Below, piece after piece: positions 32,101 to 43,600 of a stretch of 64,000 bases of DNA. Under the pieces are notes generated by a model, which made no database searches, was not told the origin of the DNA, and worked only from the letters and a program-made list of their open reading frames with translations. How positions within the stretch are numbered: position 1 is the first letter of the stretch; each line of letters begins with the position of its first letter. The DNA comes from Crambe crambe (Eukaryota > Porifera > Demospongiae > Poecilosclerida > Crambeidae). The translations under genes were made by a program, and so were the position numbers. The stretch is from the NCBI GenBank assembly GCA_963924555.1, contig OZ004589.1, positions 1,054,001-1,118,000 of the forward strand. Direction: 5' to 3'.

Positions 32101-34626
32101 TCACAACTTTCCCTGCCATAGGTGCCTTCACCACTCCCCCCGCCATAACTGCCTCCACCATTCCCCCTGCCACAACTTCTAGTACAGATGGGCAAATTCA
32201 ACAAAGTACATCACACAACACTATTGAAACTACACGCACTACACCTCCCCCTATTCCAACAGCTGTAAGTTGTATTAATAACCACAGTAAAATAAGTATA
32301 AATCAAGTCTTCCAGTCTGCTGATGTTAGTGCCCTACCACTTTCCTTTGAAAACTTCTGGTTAGCTGACCTTATTCAAAAAGCACATGAACAATTAGCCT
32401 CATTAGCTTGTGGCTGCTAGCTCTCACTTAATCACGATGCCTTCCTGTTTCTTTGATTCCAAGCTGCGAGCACACAACTGTTCAAATTGTTTGTTTGTTT
32501 TTTTATATGCTAGTTACAATCTAGGCTCTACTTAATACCTATAAACCTTTGAGGTCTCATGCAACTCGTGCCGTTGACAGTTACAGCTGATTAACCTACA
32601 GGCACTCTGCGAAGCATTTCCAAAAAAAGATCTCATGGATCATGCCATAGCACCCCAAGGGCCAACCCCCTAATTGTGTCTCCATTGAGACGTGACACAA
32701 GATCCAGTTATGGCAGCCTTTCACCAATGTATTTTATCTTTTACATGCAGCAACCTTCGTCCACTAATTTTGAATTTCAAGTGATGCTAAACCAATACAC
32801 CAATGCTGAAGAGAGAGAAGGAGAAGGCAGAAATAGACAGTATTGTGAAGGAGATGGAGAGGGTTGCTCTGAGTTAGCCATGTTATTTTCTGACTGTCCT
32901 TGTGATAACATCTTCACTTTCTGTCTAAGACCACTTGGCACTGCACGAGACAATAATAATGCCAATTGTCCTCTTGGAAGATTTGTGACCGGAACATTTT
33001 ATAATAATGACAACATTGATTTTACTCACATAACTAATCTGATGAACTCTGTATCTAATCCATTGGTCTACCGAGGAAATCTATGGCCTGTGAGTCCTCT
33101 ACTATGTATAATAATGAATGTTTGTGCATTGGAGAGGGTGGCTTCTTCTCATCCCCATGTACTTTCTGGAAATTTATTTTGTCATCAATTAGAAATTTTA
33201 TGCTAACTCCTTTTTTTTTTCCAGGGAGATTTTCAGCTCTATGTGCGTGTCGTTGACAATGATGATGATTTAAATCCAGATGACATAGTGGATCACATCT
33301 ACTTTGAGATGTCCCTCTCCCCCAGATCTCCTGCAGTGACTGTGACACAAACTGGCATTTTTGGGAATGGAAGACTGGAAGCTCGTTTCAGTGTCCAGTG
33401 CAGTCCTAACTTTTTAGGAGAAAACTGCAACCTGACAAGTATGATGATAGATAATTAATATGTATTATTACATGCAATGATAGTATTATTGCATACCATG
33501 ACTTCCCCTGCCATAGATACCTTCACCACTCGACCTGCCACTACTGCATCTCCCCCTACCCAAGCACCTCTTGCATCAGCCCCCATAATTGGAGGGGTTG
33601 TGGGGGCAATAGCTGTGATCATGGTGGGTGTGGTCCTCGTTGTTCTGATCGTGGTGTGTGCTAAAGGTGGTTCCAAGGCTGGTCACCAGAGGTAAGGCCA
33701 CTCCAACTTGCATGTTAGTTTCAGGTCCTCGCCCGCATTGAAATATTGAATATTGAGTGTTTGAGGATTATATGACATCATCATAATTTATTGGCGGCAC
33801 GTGTGCTCAACTATTTTTTTATGGTCCTAATAACTCACACTAAGATGTAAAGAGCTTCTACTAACTACCATCAAAATAACATCGAATGGCTCTATATATA
33901 TTGTGAATTTATATTTCTGTGCTCAAACCCAACCCTACCTCTGCTGACTCCATGGAAGTTGAAAGAAATTTTAATTTATGTGGTTTTTAATTATTATGTT
34001 GTGGTTAATTTTAATCTATAAATATATGAATATCATCCCATATCCTAGCCCTCTCGCCTCAAATTTTTGAGGTCTAGAGGACCTGAAACTGAGATGCAAC
34101 TTGGCATGGCCTAAGATCCTTTCAGAATACCATAAAGCAACTGTTACTGCTATCATGGCACTAGTAAGACCCTTCAGTATGCCATAAAGCAACTGTTACT
34201 GCTAGTAAAACCCTTCAGGATGCCATAAAGCAACTGTTACTGCTAGTAAAACCCTTCAGGATGCCATAAAGCAACTGTTACTGCTATCATAGCACTCTCC
34301 ACATGCAGATAAGCAGCTGTTAGTTACTCTACGCATGTAGGGATGACCCCATATCCCTACCGGTATCACTTTCAGAATAAACAGTTTATTTCCTTTACTT
34401 GAATTGCAGAGAAGCTTCTTATCAAAATGGATCTAACGAGGTCCAAATGACAGCCAAAAGTGAGACTGATGTTGCATTCCCCATGACCCACAATGCTGGC
34501 ATTGAAAACCCTTACATCTCGTATGAGACAGTACCACATCCTTCCACTCCTCCACCCGATTACCAGGAGAAGGCTGTCGTCGTGCCTCCAGTAGATGAGG
34601 AGCAGCACACCAGCAATGATTTATAA
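26191..34626 (+). CDS. Triple-module MNNL membrane protein with mucin-like linkers
   Basis: Eleven exons: 26191-26238, 30090-30413, 30534-30744, 30799-31247, 31352-31675, 31795-32005, 32122-32264, 32751-33089, 33225-33438, 33517-33691, 34410-34626; 2655 nt, 884 residues, all in phase. After the signal peptide (MLLLSLLPLLLLLFNQ) three MNNL modules follow, each spread over two exons and each ending at CSPNF(F/L)GENC. Modules 1 and 2 are followed by Thr/Pro/Ala linkers; linker 1 is long (about 150 residues of TTPPATTAA-type repeats). Module 3 leads into a short stalk, a transmembrane helix (IIGGVVGAIAVIMVGVVLVV) and a tail nearly identical to that of copy 1, with PPPDY. Modules 1 and 2, with their introns, are almost identical, so this duplication is recent. 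No complete DSL or EGF domain is present. Function is unknown; avidity for a binding partner is one possibility. Confidence 0.85.
28147..29282. repeat. Three tandem 382-bp repeats in intron 1
   Basis: The string ATATCTGTATATGCACATAT recurs at 28147, 28529 and 28911, an exact 382-bp period, and the units are nearly identical. Each ends with GGAGGGGAGATAGAGGAG or a close variant. The homologous intron of copy 1 has one unit (about 11708-12110). Confidence 0.9.
30830..31160 (+). repeat. Coding minisatellite for the Thr/Pro stalk
   Basis: A 27-bp unit built on CCACCACTCCCCCCGCCACA repeats about a dozen times, with some shortened units, within exon 4 of MNNL gene copy 2. It encodes TTPPATTAA-type repeats, potential O-glycosylation sites. 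Long opposite-strand frames across it are by-products of its composition. Confidence 0.85.
32038..32059. repeat. 22-bp G homopolymer in intron
   Basis: An uninterrupted G run lies in intron 6 of MNNL gene copy 2, at the point where copy 1 has a short GGGGGGAGAGGGG. Such runs are prone to slippage and assembly error. Confidence 0.8.
32265..32750. other. Intron between module 2 linker and module 3
   Basis: A non-coding stretch of 486 bp. Pieces such as AAACTTCTGGTTAGCTGACC also occur in the intron 1 region (about 6890 and 26566), so it seems to carry a rearranged fragment of intron 1 from the same gene family. Confidence 0.5.
33692..34409. other. Last intron of MNNL gene copy 2
   Basis: A 718-bp intron containing short tandem repeats of the type CCATAAAGCAACTGTTACTG (about 34128-34290, four units). 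The same motif occurs twice in copy 1 (14390-14490). No gene is seen. Confidence 0.6.
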
Positions 34627-35271
34627 CTAGCTAGTTACTTTACAGATGTAACTTTGTTATTAATTTTTAGCAGTAGTTTATATGACTAGTTTAAACTGCC
34701 CAGGTGGATATGATTAGCTATGGCTTTGTTATTGTACAGCTAGCTAATAGTTGATGTTATAGTTGTGAAACTGAAGATTTATGTATGTGCAGGGGAGCAC
34801 CCATGCAAGTTACTCCAACCATTAGCTAGTTGACTAACTGATAGGGTAATCATACACTGAAACTGCATGCTCTGTTTAGCTAGAATCTGATAATTTACAC
34901 ATTAAGGCCTTGAAGTTATATCTATGGTTACAAGTTGAGCTCAGCATGATAAGTATTATAGTGAAACCTCTGACTGAATATTATGGACACACTTGAATTG
35001 GGACTCATCCTTTTGTCCTTTGTAGAGCTATTTTGTATTAATTATGAGTGTATAGCACTATATGATGGAAATTGTGCCTTATTGGAGAACCTCCAGGTTC
35101 CACTGTATAACAGGCCAAAATTATGACACTCATTCGGCACTTAGCCTAGCTATATACATTCAAATGTTAGCAACACTGCACTGATAAAATTATTAACAGA
35201 TGATAGCTACATAAAGCCCGTAGAATGATTTGCACCACTTGACTACCTATTCACTAGTGGGTTTATAATAA
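34627..35271. other. Spacer between MNNL gene copy 2 and the nardilysin 3' end
   Basis: The two genes converge here. The first 260 bp belong to the duplicated unit. A dispersed repeat copy lies at about 34964-35110, with TAGTGAAACCTC at one end and GGTTCCACTGTA at the other. No gene is present. Confidence 0.6.
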
Positions 35272-38200
35272 TTAAAGTGGTGGAAAGATGAAAAGTGATT
35301 CTTTGAAGTCCTCCAGTTTACCATGTGACAGGTCTACAACATTGCAACCGGCTTGGGACTCCATCAACCTCCCTTCTCCTGGTGCATCAGGCATGTCTGC
35401 TCCAGCAATTGAAGTGTTATTACTGATAACCTAAAGATATAATTTATTAATAAGTGTCATGCTTCAAGTTCTAGCTAGCTACAAGGTATCTGTATACAGT
35501 GGTCAGTGGCACTCTGAATAATGGGACCCATGGAGTCTTTTGTAGAGAGGTTGTCCTCTTTTGGAGGTTATGTATATGTATAGTGATGTAGAAAGCTGTC
35601 CTTTGTTGAGAGGTTTAGGTCATTTGTCCTAGTTTTTGAGCATCTTTATTAGAGTGGGTTCTACTGTATTAAGAAACTACATTAGACCATTCCTTCTATT
35701 TACCCTTATGCTCAATTTTCTGTAATTGTCTCCGAAATGCGTATACTGACTCAACCAATCACACGCTTCCTCCTGGGTCATTGCTTTCAGAAACTCCACC
35801 TCTTGCAGATAACGATCAAACTGATACTGCCTCAGTACTATTTCTGACCAGTTTCTGCTGACTTCCTTTTCAAGTGAGAAATCAGGCTCCAGCTTCCCTT
35901 GAACAAGAGCATTCACCTTTTAAGTGTACATGCATGTGCATAAAATGAAAAGGTTATGGAACTCTGAAAATAGTTTAGCTATAATGTGTAACTAAACTAG
36001 CTAGCTTACTCCCATGTAACACATGGGAGTAAGCTAGCACACATCCCCAGTTTACCATGAAAATATTCTCAGTTACCAATGGTCATCATGAAGTAAAATA
36101 TAATGCTTAGTTCACCCAATGGTCATCATGAAGTAAAATACAATGCTTAGTTTACCCAATGGTCATCATACAATGTTTACCCAATGGTCATCATGAAAAT
36201 AAACTACAATGTTTACCAGTAAAATACAATGCTTAGTTTACACAATGGTTATCATGAAGTAAAATATAATGCTTAGTTTACCCAATGGTCATCATGAAAA
36301 TAAACTACAATGTTTACCCAATGGTCATCATGAAAATAAACATCGTAGCTAGGAATGCAGCAATGGCATACATTTAGCTATGATTATTATAATAGTGAGG
36401 CTAATAGGATACATAGTATGTAGGAATGGCTCACCAATGAAAAAATATATAGTGAGTCTAACCTGGGCTTTAAAATCACTTTCTTTCATTGACTTGAGAC
36501 GATCACAAAATCCCTTGATAAAGTCATCCATTCGGCTACTGGCAAAGGCAACACTGTACATATAGAAATCACACAGTCTCCTTGCATGGCTTGCATGTAG
36601 CTAATTGGTAAAGCAGATAGCTAGCTAACCTGTGCTTTTCTGTTTGAGTGATGAGTGTTAATGATATTCCCACCACTCCATGAGTATTGTGCTCCTGGCA
36701 GTAAACTTCATATCTGCAGGCATTATGGAAAATTATGTATGACCAGCCATAAACTAATACTTACTGGGAGATATGTACTTAAGCCACTTACCCTAATTGT
36801 TGTTTTGTCCTGAGAGTATCAAAGCATGGTTCATGCATGCAATTCTACAGTTTTAAAAATTGGAATTTCATAACAAGTCCAATGTAGTGTGGATGGAAGG
36901 ATGGTGATCATATCATGTAATGTCTCAGTTGCATAAGTACACAGTAGCTACACATACTCACTCACCACAATTAACTCAGACATCGCTTTATCTCTGTTAG
37001 CCAAGGCACAGCACTAAAATATAAGTTGCAAGAGATATGTTAATTGCAATGTTCTTCGTTATAACATATACTTGGTAGTAGTCGGTTAGAACAGTATTGG
37101 GACAACTAGAATCCCTATTCTTTGTACAGTAGGAGACAGCAGTGTTAGGAGGCAGCTGGACTGTCCTAGGCTACAATAATAATAATAATAGTCACATGCT
37201 GACACGTATGATTGTCATGTGATATTATCCAGAAATTTAATGTTACTTACCGGAGTGAAAACTGAGGGTGAGAGAAGAGGAAGGTGAAGACATTCAGTGA
37301 CATACGACATCAAATTCTTAGCAGCCTAGAGGAAAATAAACAACAAATTTTAAAAATAAACAAACAAACAAACAAATAGCTAACTAGTAAGTATACCTCT
37401 TGTGAGAGATTTCCTTGCACCAGCATCTCCACAAACATGCTTTGCTTGAAGCGCTTCATGAAATCCTAAGGATTAATAATTCTACACACTTTTAACTAAG
37501 TTAGCACAGCTAGTTAGACTCATACAATAAGAGTTTGAACTGACATTGACTGCAGAGAGAGTGACGTGGTCTATGACATCCACCTTGTTGAGTGTGTTAT
37601 TGAAACATTGATGCTCCAGAATCTTCAGCCGGCTCAGTCTTGAAACAAGAGATAAAGAGAAAGAAAAAATGAGATGAAATGACCTAGAGCTAGCTAGCTA
37701 GTTATACACACTTGCACAGCTTCTTTGGCTTCAGTAGATAGTTATGATACCCTCTTTTGAGCTTCTCCTGTAACATTATGATAGTCTCACATGTGATAAA
37801 GCCATGCATGCAATGATTATTGTTCTCGGAGAAGGAGTCTCTGCACTCTAATGGGAAAGTTTGGCCAGTGCCATAAATGGAAACGACTTGTCCATCATGA
37901 CCTTGTATAGCCTCGTACCCAGAGGCTAGACCTATAGCTTTGTACCCAGAGGCTAGACCTTGTAAAGCATTGGATCATAAATTATGTTGACAGAGGGGCT
38001 ATAGCGGGTGTGACCACATGTGCATGCATGGAATTTAAGTCTCACTTTGATCATTAGGAAGTCTTCTTCCATGTCAGTGATATTAAGACTAGCAAAATGA
38101 TCTACTAAATTCTTGAAGAGCATCTGTAGAAGTACAAAGAAGTAATAGCCACAGGTGATTATCCCAATAACACTGTACTGGATAATACAATGAAACCTCC

Positions 38201-40627
38201 AAATAACGGACACTCTTGGGACCCATCCATTGTATTGTAGAGAAATTGTCAGGTTATTTTATACACAAGATCGAGTACTTTTAAATTGTCCTTTGATGAG
38301 AGGTTTATCCTCTTTCAGAGTGTCCTATATCAGAGGTTCTAGCAATGTATACAGAGTCCATGGAAATAGATCCGTAATCAGTATGCTATTCTATAAGTAC
38401 GACCGCTAACTTCTATTCATTCTACTACACACAATCGTACATGTAACTTGTCGCTGAATCCATTGAGGACTATAGTCATTCCTCTGTGGGTTATGTCAAC
38501 TGAGTACTCCAGCAGCGCCATTTCTGCTGCGTATGCCAACTCAGATACACAATGGCTGTACAGACTCTCAAACATGTCCATCAAAACTGAACTGTGGCAT
38601 TTCGTAGTACATTCATGGAAGTAAGAGAAAGTCAGAGGTAAGTTTGAAAATCATACACTGCTATTAGCCAAGTGTAGTAATGACTGTAACAGCACTTTGG
38701 CCACAATAACCACAATGTCGTACGTCATTAATACATCACTCTTTGATTCTGCTTACTTTTCAGTGCTTTCCATGGTGTGCAGACTCGTTTCAAACATAAG
38801 ACAGATCCAGGCTGCAAAGAGAACTCCATACATGAAATTGTCAAGGGGTAGAATTGAAGTATAAACCACATAAATTATGAGTTTTTTTCGAAACCACAAA
38901 ATCCACAAAATTTTCCCCACAAAAATTTCTAGCCATACTATGGCAACATCCATGAAATAACCTGCTTATACCTTTTGGAATTTGAAATGTGATATCTCCT
39001 TTGTACCACAACTTGTGGTGGTCAGACTGCTCTATCAGCACGGGGTAGTCTGTCGGTGAAGGAACCTTGATGATGGAGAAGTCAGTGGAAATGTACTCGT
39101 TCTCAAAGGGAAGGTAGAGCTCTGGATTTAGACCTGGGTCTAAGATTAACACAAATAGATTAAAAAGAGGAAGAGGGAGAGAGAGAATCCCTGGATCCCT
39201 AGGATCCAGCAAGGATCCAGCTACCTATAGCATATGAGTTTGTCCGGCCCTTCTCACCTTCTTGGATCCATTCCTTTGGAAAGTCTGCAATACGATAAGA
39301 AACACTGAAATAAGACATCTACTAATATTATATTGAGGATAATCTTGATCTTTCTCAGTTCTTAAACAAACTTCAAATTCCAAAAACCAGCTCATAAAGT
39401 GGTTGATCAATGTGTATTAAATGTGAAATTTAATTGAAGTTAGAGTAGATATAACGAGTAATCAAGGGATCATGTAAACATACCTTGTATCGAATACTTG
39501 ATTCCAAACCACTTCTCCTGGATAGAACACTCACTTAAGAAACTCTTGGAGAGCCACATGATGTTAACTCCATCAGGAGATAGTAGATTTGTGACCATGG
39601 CGATGCATTCGGGGTCATAGTCCATCAGGAGGTCGTCCCCTGTCAGGTAATCTTCCTGTGGATACAGCTGGAATGGAGAAGGAAAAATGATAGCTGGCAA
39701 TACTTCATGATTGCACTTGGATCTATGTAGCTGTGACATTGCATATGATTCTATAGCCACACACGATGTGATATGCATACACAGACATAGCCATGCAAGA
39801 TATGATGCATACACAGACATAGCCATGCAAGATATGATGCATACACGGACATATGACACATACACACAGCCCTGGAAGTAAAAATCCCCTATTATGCCAG
39901 CATTGTGCTGGCATTAAGGTTCAACCCATTATGCCCAAAACTATGCCGGCATAATTTGCATGTCCCTACATATAACCTTATTTTCTTTTAAACACTGGAT
40001 ACATACCTGCATAGCCTCACAGATCCTCTCCACAAACACCTCAGGCTCTTCATCCTCCTGGTAATTAAACTCATTTTCCTCTATCACCTGAATCTCCCTA
40101 AATATCCTGTACATGGTGTGCATTAATTTACACAGCTAGTGATAGCACTTAAACAATATTCCCATTCTAGTTCTGACTTGAAATTGTGATACCAGAATGA
40201 GACCTGCTAGATTATAGTTGGCATGCACACCTTTCTTGTGGTCCAAGTTCCTTCAACATCTTCAGATACTGAAACACAACCTGAACACACTGTGTGTATA
40301 CACAAAAGTAATACAAGCTATGCAGCTGTTGAGCTCAACGTGTTGATCAGGTCCTAGTGACCACAGAATACTTCCATTCTTCCACATTGGATGTGATAAT
40401 TGACTTGAAGTATAGAAGTGATATTAGCTAAGGCCAGGATGAGTTTGTGTGGTCTAATGAACTGTTGGGACAAGTAGTGGCATGAGATTTAATATCAACA
40501 CTGAAAGCTATTGCAAATGATAACCAATCTGTACCCTAATTATTGACGACAGAATCTAATTTAAGGGCTAGTTTATCTATATATCTACCATCTTACCTGG
40601 TCAATGTTATGAAATCCTTTATCCTAT

Positions 40628-40665
<38 letters not shown>

Positions 40666-43600
40666 TTTATGAGCAGAGAATCAGCTTCTTTGTAGACCCG
40701 GGAAGCAAAAAAACAACAACACAAAAATAAACAAACAAATAAATAAACAAAACAAAAACTGTCTATGGGGGGCCAAGCACAAGTAATTATAAAACATAGT
40801 TAAGACTGTACATATCAGAAATAATGTGTCCATCAGCTGCAATTGGTGTAGCTCTAGCTATGGCTAAGATTCAAAGGGATGAGGGGGTTGCTGGATAAGG
40901 GATGAGGGGTTGCTGGATAAGGGATGAGGGGGTTGCTGGGGGTTGCTGGATAGGTGACAACACCGAAAGTGGGTCTAGTCGTAACAATTATAGAGAGTCA
41001 TGCACTCAAAGGATTATATTAATTATGTTTATAATATGTGATAGTACCTGAGAAAAGGGGTCTTATGGAGCAGAAATTCGAAATGGAGTTATTGGTATCA
41101 TTCTAAAGCTCTTAATCTGGAGATTTACATGGCTTTTAAATCAAATTTATACACCACTTTGTTCCTGAGTTATACTTAATTGAATTTTACATCTCATGTA
41201 CATTTTATATGTAGCTTGTAAACTTTACAAGCATTTAACAGCTTTTAATGTTTTGCGGGATAAGACCCCTTTTCTCAAGTACTATCACATAATTATTATA
41301 ACCCTGGGCAATATGCACTCAAAGAATCATATGTTTATAACCTCATTGGGCTATAATAGATATCTACCATCTACAGTGCATACAGTCATATATATGGTAG
41401 CAGCAAAACTACGGCTGCATGACTATATTGAATTATTGTGGCTATTATGGCAATGTTAACTAGCTACTCTGGGCATGTGACATACACATTATCATACCAT
41501 AACAAGCAAATGTGGCATATATCTACACACATACATAAATCTGCTGGGAACTTTGTTTGATTTTTTGTAATGAGAACAGCTTAATTGAAAAGAGTGGTCA
41601 CAGAATGATGGATCAAGAGGAAGTGGGTGTGGTTCTAATTGCTTGCTTATCTACTGTTATTGAAGTTTGAGGAACTAGTTTTAGATTTGACTAAGTTTGT
41701 AAAGATGAGTGAGATACAGGTTCTCTACCTTCTGTGCTTACTATGTTGGAATTCCATGCAAGCAGCAAGTGCTGGAAAGTTCACAGTTCTAGTTTTGTAT
41801 TCATCACAAACTGATTCTCTAACAGAAGTTATTTTGCAAAGTTTCTTATCAAATGTTAGTGCCAATGATACAGCAACTGCAGATCTTCAGCTGGTGGTTC
41901 ATGATCTTAACTCCTCCAGTTGTGATGAAGAAGAAACCACTGCTGTTGGTCTTTTTATACGCGAGATTTTTAAGAATGAGATTGGAGCTGTGGCTGTTGT
42001 TGGTCCATCATGTACTGACTCAGCATATGCCATCTCCAGATTGATCGGCAGAGGAGCATTGCCTATGATTCACCTCCACACCTCACCCATGCCTGAACAA
42101 CTAGCTGCTCAAGTGGAGGAGAAATCCTTTGGATTACTGGGTCCAGTTGACCTCCTAGCCGATGCCAGCATAGCACTGATGCAGCATGCAAACTGGTCTC
42201 GCATTATAGCTCTTTACCAGGACACTAACACTGACATGAACTTCATTTTCCTGCGCATGCAGAAACTATTATCGAGTGGAGATTCAAACACAACATTGGG
42301 ATATTCCTCTCTAGTGCACGAGGGAAACACACACTTGAAGTTTGTGCTATCAAGATATGCTGTAAGAATCATCTTTCTCATGATGGATAAAGAACTAGCG
42401 AGGAGCATTTTGTGTGTGGGTTATCATCTTGAAGCAGTCTATCCTGCTTACCAGTGGGTCATTATTGGGACAATGCCACACGACTTGATTACAGATGAAC
42501 CTATACATACTGAAAGTTATGAATGCAGCAAAGAAAACATGCTGACTGTTTTAACAAAAGCTATTTTCATTGGCTTTGAGGAGCAATTCCCTTCACTCAT
42601 ATTTCGGAAAACCTTTAAACTATTGTCACAAACATTGAGCCATGTTGAAAATACAAGCTTATCGAACAGTTTGAGTCAAGCTCAACAGGGACAGCAAGCA
42701 TTTCTCTTTCAGACTCACAATAGCGAACTATTTCCAGTAGCAGTTCACGATGAAACTGATGGTATGCACATTAAAAGTAACTCAACTCTCTATCTGATTC
42801 CAAACAACTTCACAAAAGTTATGAATGCTGTTGAGTTTCATGTGTTTGCAGTGGCAACAGTCATTCTTGTAATTCTGGGTATCGTCACGGCCATATTGCA
42901 ACTGATAACAATACGCTACAGGAAGACAAAGTACATTCGAGCCACCAGTCCTAATGTCCAACACTTGGCATTTCTTGGTACCTACCTGGTGATATTTGTC
43001 ACATTTATCTACGCTATTCAAAAATCACTTTATCTGGAGGACAAATTGTACACTGATTTGTGCATAGTTTATAGGTTCTGCTTTAGTTTTGGGTTCACTT
43101 TGTTATTTGGAACACTTTGCATCAAAGCATGGCGACTCTACCGCATATTCAATCACTACATGGACCCGGGAAAGCTTCTTTCAGATAAGATTCTTGTCGT
43201 TGTTGCCCTGAGTCTCACTTTGTTGAATCTCGTCATTTGCATCTTATGGACAGTTATTGGAAAAACAGTCAGAACTGAAATCCCCGTAAGAACAGATTTC
43301 CAGGAGAGGATCGAAATCGTGAATAAAGTTTGCCGGACGAGATACTATGCAGTGTGGATTTCACTCACTCTTGGTTATCAAGGTATCCTTTTGATCATTG
43401 CAGCAATATTCTCCACTTTAGTCAATATATCAGCCCCAAAACATCAAGATCAATTCAGACAAAACGAAGTGACTTTTTTGGCATATCTGCTGAATACTTT
43501 TTTCCTATCTGCCTACCCAACTTACTTAGTTGCTCACTATATCACTGGAAACATAATACTCGAGTTTGTTGTTGTAATGGCCCTGCAGTGTAGCATAATA

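Larger units (their letters stand above)
18234..34890. repeat. Segmental duplication unit 2
   Basis: This is the partner of 1-15018. It is about 1.6 kb longer, mainly because of two extra MNNL modules, the 382-bp tandem triplication and MITE insertions, partly offset by absence of the 3.25-kb transposon. Confidence 0.85.

Noticed and set aside
41639-41704. Upstream extension of GPCR A
   Set aside because: It has no ATG; the first ATG at 41705 opens directly into a signal peptide.
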